This document shows positions 11,239 to 23,000 of a DNA stretch of 64,000 bases, one piece after another. Below the pieces are notes generated by a model. It worked only from the letters and a program-made list of their open reading frames with translations, was not told the DNA's origin and made no database searches. This DNA comes from Macrosoma leucophasiata. Lineage: Eukaryota > Arthropoda > Insecta > Lepidoptera > Hedylidae. A program made the translations under genes and the position numbers. Location of the stretch: positions 13,400,501-13,464,500 of the forward strand of contig JAWQUS010000010.1 of the NCBI GenBank assembly GCA_036365455.1, read 5' to 3'. Positions within the stretch are counted from its first letter, which is position 1; each line of letters opens with the position of its first letter.

Positions 11239-14200
11239 ATGGTCAGAACTGTGTACTCACCAGAATACTGCCTGCAGTATTTGGAACAGTATGCTTCGAA
11301 AGAAATATTTGTTACTGGATTAATATTGGGTCAGGTAAGCGCTGTTTCGTTTTCTAATGGTATATTCAATTAAGAAGATCAGTTTCGTAGTTCATTGCAA
11401 GTAATGTTAACAGTAGTTATCATGGTTTAGTTTCGTATTTAGGTTACAGATGCACGTGAAAGTGTTATCCATCTAACCCGTACGCCAGAAGAAAAGAGTC
11501 CGGATGCGGTGTCAGAGAGCAGTTACACATCGGACAAGCCGGAGTCAGCGCATAACTTGCTGGGTGTATCTGAGGCGTGGGTTGCAGATCATGCTAAACA
11601 TGTCACCAGAATGTTGCCAGGAGGAATGTTTGTCCAAGGTATTCATTTTGTAGTTGATGGTTAAAGAATTAACAAAGAGTGCTTCTTCAACTCGGTTCCC
11701 ACATGGAACTTATTGATTTTATGCATGATTGACCTACACAACCGTTCTAGCTATCACTTTATGCCACTAGGTCTAATTTTCTTTACATATTGACACTGTC
11801 TTAGGGTATATATAGGGGTTACACAAATGCTTAACCCCTTGAGAGATGAAGCTTCACAGTTGTTTAATAATACATATTTGTTTGTGTGAACAATGTGGGA
11901 AACAAGCATGCAGTTCACAAGGATGTTAAGTGAAGACTGCAACCTGCAGATGCTTTGTTATGTCTGAGACCTGAGTTGTTATATATTTGTGATAGTTATT
12001 ATGGGGCCATATTACCATCTAACTGGAACAGGATATTGCTTGACATGACTGTAGATGTGTAATTCAATGGTGCCCATGCCTTGGAGCGCTTACACTCATG
12101 GTGAGATTCACAGACTGCACTACGACTTTACTTTGAGCAAAGTATGCTTAGAAATGTCGGTATAGGATTTGACAGTTCAAAGAGTACTTTGCTTGAAAGT
12201 AAAGTCGTAGTGTGGTCTGTGAATCTCGTCCTGAGACTGTACCACCAGTAAAATCTATTATAAATTTTATTAGTAATATTTAGTAACAACCAGCAATTAG
12301 TAACAATTTGGAAATCTCTCTTAAATTTAGTAAACATAATAGGTAATGTTAAATGTAATCTTCACACTTTTTTTTTGTTATACTTATTTAGGTTTTTTCT
12401 GTATGCTCTAGGTATTTTTGTCACCAGTGATGAAGATATTTTTGAAGATCCCAATCATTTTAGTAAAGTGAGAGCAATTTTGAATTACACATACAAAATA
12501 TTGAATAGTAATCAGTATATGTATGGTAACTACCCACATTCAAATGAAAGACTGATTTTACACATGTCAACTAGCACAAAAGTTTTGACATGTAAAAGCA
12601 TTGAAATCGGAACTGGAAGCAAAACTACATCAATTAAACCCGTTGAATGGAAATTTTTGCCCAAACCTCAGCAGTGGCAAAGACTAGACTGTTATTATGA
12701 ATTTGATGATATATATCCTGTGATTGTAAAAAAGAGTGGAATATCTGTCAAACAGCAATTTCAGGTGTGATTTCTTAATTCATTTATACTTTTTCTTTAA
12801 TCAGTTGAGCTTAATATTTTTCTTGTGACCTGACAAGGTTGGATTACGTATGAATTATGAAGATTAATAGTGTCTCATAAAATTTGTCTAATGTTATTCT
12901 CAAAATATTTTTCTTTATGTGATTAAAGTTGCAAATATGCTTGAATTTCACATTAATTGTATGTATGCCTAGTGGTAGCAGGCCACTACTACTACGCTGG
13001 GGGTCTGGGTTCGATTCCCAGGTAGTGGGCTATCAGATATATAATTGTGTTAAGTTCTTTATCTCTGGTCCTATTGGGATTATTCCATTATCTGGAAATT
13101 TCCATTTTTTTCATTTTTAAGTTGGTTAAAAAGAATCATCAAACACGGTCTGTGCTGATGCATGTGAAATTATTCTTCACATATTTCATTCATACAGATA
13201 GCACAACTTTGATGTATCTAAAATTCTATACATGATGCGTTAGTACATTCTACAAATAATATCTGAATCTGATAGATAAAGATGTTTGTTATTGTGAATT
13301 TAAACTTGCATTTTACCTACTTCTATGAAATTTTCAGCAAATTTTGGAATCTGCACATAAAACTATTGAGTCCAGTGTCATATTCATTGATGGCGAGTTA
13401 AAGGATGGAGCAGAGGCATTGGAACAGTCAACTAGGAAGAAGAAATCGAAAAATACTAAGACAGAAGAAATTCCAAAATCTATGCATGTATCTTTATTTG
13501 TACCTTATGTAAGTATTTTTTTTACGAAAAATACCTACTAAGATCATTATCCTCATGACTTCGGCCAAAAGACATCCACTGCTGGACTTCCCAATGTTGC
13601 CCACAACAGGGTTATTCATCATTTTATGACGAGTATGCCATAATTGCTTTGCATGCGGATTGCCAATACTAATATAATAATACCCCTTTTGAGTTTTGAA
13701 AAAATCAATAGTCTTGTTCCCTTTTATAGAAGATCAATAAATATACTGGAATAATCTTATATCACTTACTTGTAACCAAAAGTTCTATCTAAAATGGAAC
13801 TGCAAGCATAACAATAATTAATTTAAAGACACACTACTAAGGAGATTCACTAATGAGTAAAATTAAGTGATTTACTTTGATAGGTGTCTTCCGTACTCAA
13901 TATTTTTTAATAATTCCAATTTTAGGAGAATACTTTGCCAGAAACAGTTGAATACCTAGAATGTGACGGCAGCATACACTTCAGCGGTGTTGTAGCGTCC
14001 AGTGTTTTCATGTATCCGAAGGCAACAGTCAGTGAGGCAATAGCGGCCATCAAGCAAGACATCGTACGATCATTGGCGTCACGTTTCACAATGCACTGTG
14101 ATGCATTGATTGACGATAATTTGCTTCCAGAAGGTAAACATGATCAATGTTATTGAAAAGCTTTTTTAAGAGGAAACTTGAGCAATGTTTGTATGTAATG

Positions 14201-17200
14201 TTTGCCTCAATTTTACATCTTTTTCGATGTAACAAAAATGGCAAACAAGCATGTAGCTAACGTGAATGTTAAGTGATGACTGCAGCCTATAGACATCTAC
14301 CCACAAAAACCAGAGGTCAATATGCAGATGCGTTGTCACCCCTGAGACCTTAGTTGTTATGTCTCTGTGATAGTTGTTATGTCTCTGTGATAGTTGTTAT
14401 GTCTCTGTGATAGTTGTTATGTCTCTGTGATAGTTGTTATGTCTCTGTGATAGTTGTTATGTCTCTGTGATAGTTGTTATGTCTCTGTGATAGTTGTTAT
14501 GTCTCTGTGATAGTTGTTATGTCTCTGTGATAGTTGTTATGTCTCTGTGATAGTTGTTATGTCTCTGTGATAGTTGTTATGTCTCTGTGATAGTTGTTAT
14601 GTCCCTGTGATAGTTGTTACGAGGCCATACATTATCATCTGACCGGAATACGATAGTGGTGAACACTACCATTTGGTCACAGATAACTTAGGTAATGCAA
14701 TGGTGCCTACGCCCTCGACTCCCTACACTGGGACTCTGCCACCAGTAAAATGCTTTTTTTTGTTATGGCGGTGGCAAACGAGCATTGTAGTTCACATGAA
14801 AGTTAGTGAACACTCTGCAGTCTATAGAGACACAAAAACCGGAGATAAAAATGCAGATGCGTGCGAGAAAAAACTAATTACGCCTTTCTTGTATTCTTTT
14901 TCCTATTTCGATTACCTTACAACATTAATTAAAACTAAATATGACAACCCTGAAGCATTTGGGTATATATGAAGGAAAGCGGCATTTTGCAAAACTTCCA
15001 AGGCGATAAGCTACTGTATGTACCTACTTATACTGTGATAATATTAAGTACCTATACAACTAATGCTAGCAATTTAAAAAATGCTTAAATTTCAAAGTAT
15101 TTATTTTATAGTCATTTGAAAATGACAATTTATATAGTTTTAACACCAGAAATGTATGGAACAGTATCATTCTCCTTTGTTCGTAAATCTTTATATAGAC
15201 AAAAGATATAAATGTTCAGACTCAGTGCGAGATTCACAGACCGCACTACGACTTTACTTTGAGCAAAGTATGCTTAGAACTGTCAGAAATGTATGGGTTT
15301 TGACAGTTCGAAGCGTACTTTGCTCGAAAGTAAAGTCGTAGTGCGGTCTGTGAATCTCGCCCTCAGACCCTTTGTTATGTATATAAGTAGTGTTCATATT
15401 ACTTACGAAATTGTACTCAATTTTAGTCAACAATGTCAATTGACTCAATCTATTAACGGTATGTTTTCAGAAAAAGTATGTTTCAACGAGCCACCGCGTC
15501 GTGTACTTGTGCCAGTCGGTTCTTTGTACTTGTGCGACTATTTATTCCCCGGCGAAGCACCGGCCGAAGCATTGCTGTCCGTTCGGGAACTACTCGATTT
15601 GCAGATCACTGAGACAGACGTTGTTTGCGACATTGAAACTCCGGCTGGTAATTAAAAAAAATATTTACTCTACTGACATGTTTTATGTTTAAAACTGTTT
15701 TCCGAAAAAAATATATATAAAAAATTGGTTGCATTACAAAAACTAGTTGAATTTTCATAGGTAGGCAAAGGTCAATGCAGGCATTCAAGGATACATGCAA
15801 ACACCTATGATAGGGATGTTGAACAATTTTTTTACCACATATTATCACATATTGAATATTATGTCATATATTAAAAAGTATAGAAAAAATACATAAATAT
15901 TGTTTTTTTTTTATGTCAAAGGATTGACAGACTTGTAGACGGGCCACCTGATGGAAAGTAGTCACCGTCGCCTATGAACATTTGCAACACCAGGGGAGTC
16001 GCCAACGCGCTGCCAGCCCTGAAGGACTCTTTTGACGCCATTTTTGAAGAACCCCATATTGTAGCACCGAGGGAACACCTCATAGGGAAGTTCATTCCAC
16101 AATTTACACGTTCTGGGGAAAAACGAACGTGAGAACCGCACCGTTGAACATTGCCAAGTGTCCAGTCGGTGAGGGTGGAACTTCTCTCTTCGGCGGGTAG
16201 TGCGATGTAGGAAAAGAGACGGTGGCACCATGTCGAACAGTTCGACAGAGCACTCGCCATTGTAGAGACGGTATAAAACGCATAGACTCCCAACGTCTCT
16301 GTGCAGGCTCAGATGTTCGAGCCTGTCAGTAATTCCTGCGTCGTTAACAATACGAACGGCGCGTCTTTGTAGGGAGTCGAGTGGACCAAGTTGATATTTG
16401 GGGGGCCCACAAATGAGAACAGTATTCCAGATGGGGCCGCACTTGGGCCTTATAAAGCTGTAATAGCTGCCCCGATGTGAAACACTGCCTCGCTTTGTTA
16501 AGCACCCCTAGTTTTTTGGATGCCAACTTGGTCTTACACTCAATGTGACTCCCAAATTGCACTTCGTTCGATATGTCAACGCCCAGGATACCGATACTCT
16601 TACCAACGGCGAGCGGAGTGCCCTGGAGGTTTTTTTGAAACGTCTTCTCAATAACTATTAGTTTTTAAGATATACCTACCAAACATTGGGAGTTGTGAAA
16701 CTGACTCAAAACGGCTCATATAAAATGACTGAACATTATGACGCCACGCGTTGTAAAAACATCTGAATTCTTGTAAACGTTTTAAAATGTCGTCGTCAAT
16801 ACTGCGTCGTGTACAAACATTATGTAGTTTTAATAAAACTACATAATGTTTTGTAGTTTACATTATGTAGTTTTATTAAAACATGGCCTTGAAGTCACAC
16901 AAATTGATTTTTTTTTTAAGTAAACTTAACAAAAGTTTCTTCACTTTTAAGTTCTCCTATCTCATATTATTATGATTCAACACCAATTTTCAATTTTTTT
17001 GTATCTCTATTATCTCATTTGCATGTTGGTTTCATAACTTTTCGAATGCTTTTAAGATTTGCAAGATCTCTAATAGACGTGTTGCTACTGCCGAGACCTT
17101 TTCCTCTGTGCCAGATATTAAAGATTATTTTTATTCTAGATACGTCGGAGTTTGATGCACTCGACCGAGACGCCAGCAGTGAAGAGCTTCTAGCAACCCC

Positions 17201-17330
17201 TCAGGAAGCGAGTCAGTTCATGTACATCACAGGAATTTGTTTTGCTATGTTCGTCCTTATCGTCTCTATATTAATACATTATTACGACGGCATAGTTTCT
17301 GTTGTCAGTAAACTTATTTCAAGGTCTTAA
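11239..17330 (+). CDS. odr-4: Protein odr-4 homologue, complete (7 exons, 463 aa)
   Basis: ODR-4 helps move some G-protein-coupled receptors (odorant receptors in C. elegans) from the ER to the cilium or cell surface; it is a tail-anchored membrane protein that acts with the UFSP2 orthologue ODR-8. Exons: 11239-11334, 11443-11638, 12412-12764, 13338-13508, 13926-14133, 15471-15647, 17140-17330. All junctions are GT-AG and in phase; the sum is 1392 nt, or 463 aa plus stop. Human ODR4 is about 454 aa. The protein starts MVRTVYSPEYCLQYLEQY and contains LLGVSEAWVADHAKHVTRML and PGGMFVQGIFVTSDEDIF (exons 2-3), all typical of the family. A Lys-rich linker lies in exon 4. One hydrophobic anchor (FMYITGICFAMFVLIVSILI) sits near the C-terminus, followed by a short basic tail ending SKLISRS. 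The chosen Met is the only one giving the conserved start. Introns carry several repeats, but the coding sequence is intact. Confidence 0.93.
11888..12250 (-). repeat. Family A retroposon, copy 4, split by a MITE
   Basis: Starts gggaaacaagcatgcagttc. After ggagcgcttacactcatg it is interrupted by the palindromic element at 12103-12227, then resumes with actgtaccaccagtaaaa. The insertion shows that MITE B moved after this A copy was in place. Confidence 0.65.
12103..12227. mobile_element. Palindromic MITE B, copy 1
   Basis: Near-perfect inverted repeat. The left arm reads gagattcacagactgcacta then cgactttactttgagcaaag; the right arm is its complement, ending agtgtggtctgtgaatctc. The loop is short. 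A second copy is at 15227-15360. It is non-coding. Confidence 0.75.
12950..13130 (+). repeat. tRNA-derived SINE S1, copy 1
   Basis: The pol III head is visible: A-box region gcctagtggtagcaggcc, B box ggttcgattcccaggt. A family-specific body follows (ggctatcaga, ctttatctctgg, attatctggaaatttcc). Other copies are at 50150-50985 (minus) and 60479-60587. It sits in odr-4 intron 3. Confidence 0.75.
13545..13690. repeat. LINE-related fragment in odr-4 intron 4
   Basis: Words such as gacatccactgctggacttc and gccataattgctttgcatgc match a decayed LINE tail also seen at 41500-41610. No open frame. Confidence 0.45.
14220..14750 (-). repeat. Family A retroposon, copy 5, with internal expansion
   Basis: Full-length type from aacaaaaatggcaaacaagc to tctgccaccagtaaaa. 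It is about twice the usual size because of the tandem array at 14351-14620. Confidence 0.75.
14351..14620. repeat. 20-bp tandem repeat, about 13.5 units
   Basis: Unit tagttgttatgtctctgtga, almost perfect throughout; the last units carry single changes (gtccctgtga, ttgttacg). It derives from the family A segment that elsewhere reads gttatgcctctgtgccgg, so it expanded after insertion. Confidence 0.95.
14753..14860 (-). repeat. Family A retroposon, copy 6 (truncated)
   Basis: T-run, gttatggcggtggcaaacga, gcattgtagttcacatgaaa, then aatgcagatgcgtgcgag, where it stops. It lies directly after copy 5 in the same orientation. Confidence 0.65.
15227..15360. mobile_element. Palindromic MITE B, copy 2
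   Basis: Left arm gcgagattcacagaccgcac, tacgactttactttgagcaa; right arm tttgctcgaaagtaaagtcg, tagtgcggtctgtgaatctc, gc. The arms are about 55 nt and nearly perfect, with a loop around ctgtcagaaatgtatggg. Confidence 0.8.
15755..15810 (-). repeat. SINE S1 tail fragment
   Basis: ggtaggcaaaggtcaatgca, ggcattcaaggatacatgca, aacacc: the tail block of S1 also seen at 50150, 48600 and 18065. Confidence 0.5.
15900..16640 (-). mobile_element. Non-LTR retrotransposon (LINE) 3' reverse-transcriptase fragment
   Basis: On the minus strand two overlapping frames carry the end of a LINE reverse transcriptase. The first has KKLGVLNKARQCFTSGQLLQ and LYKAQVRPHLEYCSHLWA (about 16530-16400); the second has SFFPRTCKLWNELPYEVFP and GVKRVLQGWQRVGDSPG (about 16130-15970). 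At least one frameshift separates them. A T-run at 15902-15911 on the + strand is the reverse of the poly(A) tail and fixes orientation. It lies in odr-4 intron 6. The clade is uncertain (Jockey- or CR1-like). Confidence 0.8.
16803..16880. repeat. Inverted repeat with a third partial copy
   Basis: acattatgtagttttaat is followed at once by its complement aaaactacataatgt. A third, direct copy (acattatgtagttttatt) follows at about 16859-16877. It is a local fold-back plus duplication in odr-4 intron 6. Confidence 0.7.
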
Positions 17331-17567
17331 TATTTATTTTAAAACGTGACTTTTTAATACTTAAATGCAAATATTATAATGAACTTTAAAATATGTAACT
17401 ACATTATTTAAAAACTTATGTTAAATTTATTTTACGTATATTTTATATCAATTTCGTAGGTGTACTAGATGTTAATATTCAATTTTGCACAGTAACACCT
17501 GTTTGTACAGTGGCGATGTAACATACATTAATTATATTTATGAAATACAATTATATTTTGTACATAT

Positions 17568-17573
17568 AATAAA
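17568..17573 (+). terminator. odr-4 polyadenylation signal (AATAAA)
   Basis: AATAAA 238 bp after the odr-4 stop codon, within T-rich sequence. It is the first canonical hexamer seen after the stop. Confidence 0.55.
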
Positions 17574-18062
17574 TTATTTATTTTAATTTTAATTATCTTC
17601 GTACTAAAAGTACCTAAGTCTCTAACAAACCTTGAATAACAATAGTCATATTTTCCCAATGATTCTACAATGTGCTCTTAGGTTTTGAGTTACACTCGTT
17701 GAAATAAAACTAAAGTGTTACCAACAGTTTAGTTGCTAATAGTGTCGCCTAACTGTACATTCGATAATATCGATGTATAGAGGAACAAACATTTTTCGAC
17801 AATAACAAGGGATCTCCACAGTGGCGTAGCTAACATGGGTGGCACCCGGGGCGGATAACTGCTTTGCGGTTTAATAATTTTTATCAATTTTGATGACGGA
17901 GATCTGATGTCATTTAACGGCCCCTTTAAGATGAACGGCAGTGTAACTTAACCGCCTAACTGAATCGCTTTTGTCATCGTTTTCGTCGTTGTCTTGACCT
18001 TTCGTACCGTCTGTGTGAGCAAAAGCGATAACCTGACTTCATTACTTCAGCAAAAAAAAAAC

Positions 18063-18235
18063 GCAACGTGAAACCTGTATTCTCCCAAGGGGTAGGCAGA
18101 GGTCAATGCATGTATTGAACTATATAATAATATGCAAACACCCACGATTCGCCGGTTATGTTTTGGCCCATGTAACAAGACATTGGTGGCGAGCCTATTG
18201 ACAATCGGGCCAGTGGCGCGAGCTTAAAACTTAAC
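18063..18235 (-). repeat. SINE S1 body/tail fragment
   Basis: aacctgtattctcccaaggg, gtaggcagaggtcaatgca, cacccacgattcgccggtta, ttttggcccatgtaacaaga, ttggtggcgagcctattgac: the tail and body blocks of S1 in the order seen at 50150 and 50730-50790. Confidence 0.6.
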
Positions 18236-18397
18236 GTGGGCAAGGTTCGGGCAACATTTCGCGAGGTTTACTGATATAATGCCAACTCTGGAAATAGAAT
18301 GCGGGCTTTGGATCTGTCATCCGCCTGTCCCTAGATTTGTTCCTTTCCAAGGCGCAAGGCTGTTTGCACGGCGCGGCGCCCATTTTACCAAACTCAC

Positions 18398-18531
18398 GGC
18401 CAAATACTCAAACGTCACTCAAATCTAAGTGGGACTTAAAAGTCTTCTGTCTTTATAAAACACGTTCAAGCGATAGAGATAGCGCACATTTGAGGGTTGC
18501 TTAAAATTGAGTGACGTTTGAGTATTCGGCC
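18398..18531. mobile_element. Short MITE with 25-bp terminal inverted repeats
   Basis: The left end ggccaaatactcaaacgtca (ctcaa) is complementary to the right end (ttgag) tgacgtttgagtattcggcc. The element is 134 bp and non-coding. Confidence 0.75.
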
Positions 18532-18883
18532 ATCAGGATGGCACACTCGTCCCGAGCTGTTTTCACTCACCGTTTGAATCGTGGTCGGATGATTGCAGCA
18601 ATTTTTGGCTGTACCATGAGTACCATGACCTCTTATTGCAAACCTAATAATATAAAAAATTACACAACATTTTGGCAGTTCATAAATTGATTCGTTTTAA
18701 GGCGAACAGTACGCGTAAATCCATAGATTTATTATCTACTTCTTTAGAAATCTATGCGTAAATCTAATCTCAGTATGTATGTATAATCTATGAATCTAAT
18801 ATGCGGCGGTGAGGTTAGTTACAAGTATAAGTCGCTGCGAAGCAGGTAATTTTTTTGGTAAAGAAGGGTTACACGATTGTAAA

Positions 18884-19175
18884 CTGGTGGTAGAGTTCCA
18901 GTGTAGGAGCTCAAAGGCGTAGGCACCACCGCATTACCTAATCTATATGCTCTCAAATTGTAGTGTTCAGCACTATCGTGTTCCGGTTAGATGGTAATGT
19001 ATGGCCCCGTAATAACTATCACAGAGACATCACAAGTAAGGTCTCAGGGGTTGTAACGCATCTGCTTTTTGACGTCTGGTCGTCGTGTGAGTGGTCTATA
19101 GGCTGTAATGACTTCAGCCTATAGACCACTCACTTAACATCAATGTGAACTGCTTGCTTGTTTACCACCATTACC
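18884..19175 (+). repeat. Family A retroposon, copy 7, with rearranged hairpin
   Basis: Opposite orientation to copies 1-6: actggtggtagagttccagt, aggcaccaccgcattaccta, gttccggttagatggtaatg, ttaacatcaatgtgaactgc. Positions 19087-19133 carry a perfect 19-bp inverted repeat absent from other copies. Confidence 0.75.
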
Positions 19176-19440
19176 ACATTTACACATTACATGTAATAAA
19201 AATATAATAATTATGCAGATGTGCTGTTTTTCTTTGTTTTAGGTTTATAGGTTCTTCGCTATGCTTTGGTTATGCTAAGAATCGGTTTATTATATTTCTT
19301 TTACTTATCCATTCGGGTATAAGTATGAAACAGATAGTACTAGCAATTAAGTTTTAACTTAATGAGGTAGGTTAATAAAGCAAATATTGGTACATACCTA
19401 AAATAGGCACGCATGCAACGTACCTATAATTGATTTTAGA

Positions 19441-19493
19441 GCGCCATCTATGACAATATAAGTAAAATGCCATCAATTGTCGCTAGATGGCGT
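19441..19493. repeat. Short inverted repeat
   Basis: gcgccatctatgacaat and attgtcgctagatggcg are imperfect complements around a short AT-rich loop. It may be a minimal MITE. Confidence 0.5.
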
Positions 19494-20012
19494 ACATACC
19501 GCATATCAAATTGTTAATTTATCGAGGAAGAATGGTAACACGAATTTGATTGATATTGATAAGCTAACATTATTCGTTGCAGGCAGCAGGCAGGCCATGG
19601 TGGTAGAGGGAATAACTTGCCCTCTAATGTAATGTATGAAAGAGAGATTCGATAGTGATTTGTTGAGTGAGGAGTGGTATCGTAATCACTATCATATCAT
19701 GATAGCCGATAGCCTGAAGTTAGCGACAGTGACATTATGTATGTCGCATGTATGTAGTACGCGCTCATGCTGGTTTCTAATCGAACGTGTTTGTAGTCGG
19801 TTATCCATGTTAATTTATAAAATGTTATTTCGTGTTCAAGTAGTGCATTGTGACACATTAATGAATAAAAATGTATGTGAGAACTCGTGATAATAAAACC
19901 CAATGAGGACTCGAGAAATAAATTGTGTGGCGTGATTAATTATTCAATAAACCGGTTTTAATGCGAGTAGTTTGATGTGCGATAGTGCGACGCAGACGTT
20001 ATTTTGTTTACA

Positions 20013-23000
20013 ATGGCATTTTCACTCAACAAACTGAAGAATATTTTGAATACGAATCGGGATAATCAGTTGACGGGCAGTGGTAGTTTGGAACCTGAAA
20101 TTGGATTCAAATTGGCGTTGCATCCTGTTAGTAAAAATTTAATAGTGACTGTTTTGGGCGCCCGGCACCTTCCGTCCTTGTTTGGTTTGAGTCGAGCTCA
20201 TGGATACCTTGTTAAGGTAACTTCCGACCTTTTTTACTCTGTATTTAAGGCCTTATTTTAATGGTAGTGTGTATCTTGATTCAATTCAATGATTGGCCGT
20301 GCATTCGCACTTATCAAAATGCTAATTTTATTCAAGAGGTTTTGCAAAGATAAGGTAATATGGCTATGGCTCGTAATATCAAGCCCTAATTAAAATCTAC
20401 TTGTATAGTGCTTGTATTTTTGGAATTAGGTACTAACTAATTTTAGTACGAAGGTACCTAGGATAGTAAGTAGTAGGTATTTAGTTACTGCTGTAGCATA
20501 GGTGTAGAGTTGTAGAGTGAACATAGAACAAACAGTAGGTAGGTACCTACTTCGCAGAAAGCAAAGGAGTTAGGTACTTTACCTATTGTGAAACAATATA
20601 CCTACCTACCTAATAAGTTGAAAAAACAAAACGGACAATAGGTACATACCTACTACCTACTGTTACCTACTTACCTATACGTATTTTCTTAATGTCAGTT
20701 AGTTTACTGTATAATGTTACTACAAAAAGGAAGGATTTTTTTCATGATTTTCAGATAATGTAGCTATATACCTACATACATACCTATATTTACATGACTG
20801 CTGTGTAGTTTATTGAATGTCTTTCCAAGCTTCGCTTACGCATCTACTTACGTGGTAGGTACCTATATGAAAAAAAAATCCAAACAAGGTAGGTATAGAT
20901 TAGCTGCACCTGTGCAGGCCAAGGTTTTATCGTAACAATATGAAGTTCATATCGGCACGAAGCGCTTTTGACGACATTGTAGTTACCTAACTCTAGCATC
21001 TTCTTAGCTTTAAGGTGCAATTCCGCGGGTCGCGATCGATCGCGGCTGCGCGCGGCCGATGACGTCATCGGCCGCGCGCGACTATAGATGCAGTATGAAA
21101 ATGTATGAAATAGATTCCGCGGCACGCGACAGACGCGCGCGGCCAACGACTGTCGCGAGCCGCGCGCGGCCGATGACGTCAGAAACGTCACGGATTTCAT
21201 GGTGTAAACATAACGAACCTCTATGTTGTAACCATTTTACCACTGGCTAGTTGCACAGCACATGTAATATGTTTGACATTTTGACAGACAACACCGACTA
21301 ATTACGAAATTTTCAAGACATAGGTTAAGATCCCACTGCAGAATGACGACGAAAATACGTAGTGCGCAACGGCGGACGTGATTTTTCAGTCTTTATACAT
21401 ATTGCCGTATAGAAGACAACATTTTATTGAAAAAACAAAAAAAAATCTATCCCATAAAAATATAAAAAAATACTTGCGGCCATTTTCTTATAGGCAACCT
21501 AGTGGATATATATTCTCTAGATTACAAATATGCGTAAAAATAGGTTTGCAGCATATCTGGATGAACGAAATGATTCTGCAGTGGGATCCTAACCTAACAG
21601 GGCCGCGTGCGGCCGATGACGTCATCGGCCGCGCGCGTCTGTCGCGAACCTCGGAAGCGGTTCCATACATTTTCATACTGCATCTATAGTCGCGCGCGGC
21701 CGATGACGTCATAGGCCGCGTGCGGCCGCGATCGATCGCGACCCGCGGAATTGCACCCTTAATGCCAGCTTCGGCTTTGGGTTAATAGATAGGTACCTAT
21801 TACTAAAACAGTGAAGAACTACACTTCGTTCGGTGTGTTAACCACCTACCAACTACAATTCACACTAACACTGTAGTCTATAAAAATCCGCGATTTCAAT
21901 GAAGATGACTTGCCACTCCTGAGGCCTAATCTACTAGGTCTCTGTGCGGTCTGTGCCGGAAATTATCGGCTGTATTACCTACTAACTTTTGTTACGGTAC
22001 TAACAGCTGTAGGTATGACGGGCAGATCTACATAAGGGCTTTTTGGGCTTCAGCCCAGCGGTGCGACCGTCTATCGACATTGCTGTCGTCTTTGTCATTG
22101 CTGACAAATTTTCATTTTCATGACGATTTTTTCTAGGTTCCCGGTTAGTCTAGCGGTGTATGATGACTGTTCGATTCGGAGGGTCGCGGGTTCGATCCCC
22201 GCCCCGGGACAAATATTTGTATGGCCTACAGATAGGTATTTGTTTCGGGTCTGGGTGTTTGTGTATGTGTTGTATGTGTCCTGTGTGCAATCAACAGCGA
22301 AGTATCGCATGTCTGTTCGTTGGAATTGAACGAATCCTCTGCTGTTGGTGATTCAACATTAGAACTCGACCGGTCTTGACACTTGACAATTTGTGCACGC
22401 CAGAGAATAAAACAATCCCAAAAAAAAACAACTACCTGCTAAGATAAGGATCGATATGCGTGTTTTGTTAAAAACACTCGGCGTAAAAAACAAACACAAT
22501 TAGCTTGTCTTCCTCCAATCGCAGTTGCTGCTCATCAATATCTTTTTTGGGTATAGGTATACCTAAGAAAGTTCAAGTCTGGTTTCGTTATCAGCTAGAT
22601 CCAACAGATTGGGGTTGGAAGTTGGTCGATGATACTTTAGAACCGATTCAGACTTTACTGCCACATGCACCGGAAGAACTGCTCTACACAATTTTTTGCA
22701 ACTGTAAAAAGGGATGCAGTGCTAAATGTGATTGCAAAAAACGTGAGACTGCCTTTTTCTCTGGCGTGCACAAATTGTCAAGACCGGTCGTGTTCTAATG
22801 TTGAATCACCAACAGCAGAGGATTCGTTCGATTCTAACAAACAGACATGCGATACTTCGCTGTTGACAGGAGCACACAGGAGGAAGAAGAAGGACTATGA
22901 ATCGGACTAATCAAAGAAAAGAAGAAAAACTAAGAAAATGGCTATGCTACATACACGGTCATACACCAAGCCTGATGGCCAATAATAAAATTCTCCTATT

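Larger units (their letters stand above)
11639..12411 (+). other. odr-4 intron 2 with nested repeats
   Basis: Contains a family A copy (about 11888-12250) that is itself split by a palindromic MITE (12103-12227). Confidence 0.7.
14134..15470 (+). other. odr-4 intron 5, repeat-filled
   Basis: Holds two family A copies in tandem (14220-14750 and 14753-14860), the first expanded by a 20-bp tandem array, and MITE B copy 2 (15227-15360). Open frames at 14673-14972 and 15293-15655 are read-through of repeats and of exon 6. Confidence 0.65.

Noticed and set aside
14673..15692. Open frames at 14673-14972, 15156-15341, 15293-15655 and 15501-15692 as separate genes
   Set aside because: They are read-through of repeats or of odr-4 exon 6 in true or shadow frames.
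15916..16293. 125-codon minus-strand frame as a host gene
   Set aside because: It is a shifted frame of the LINE reverse-transcriptase fragment in the same place.
21059..21250. Arg/Ala-rich frames in the GC-rich MITE as proteins
   Set aside because: They are the inverted ends of the element read in frame; the same peptide words appear from both arms.
22140..22212. A true tRNA gene
   Set aside because: The B box is good, but the arms do not pair as a cloverleaf and the sequence continues into a repeated SINE body.
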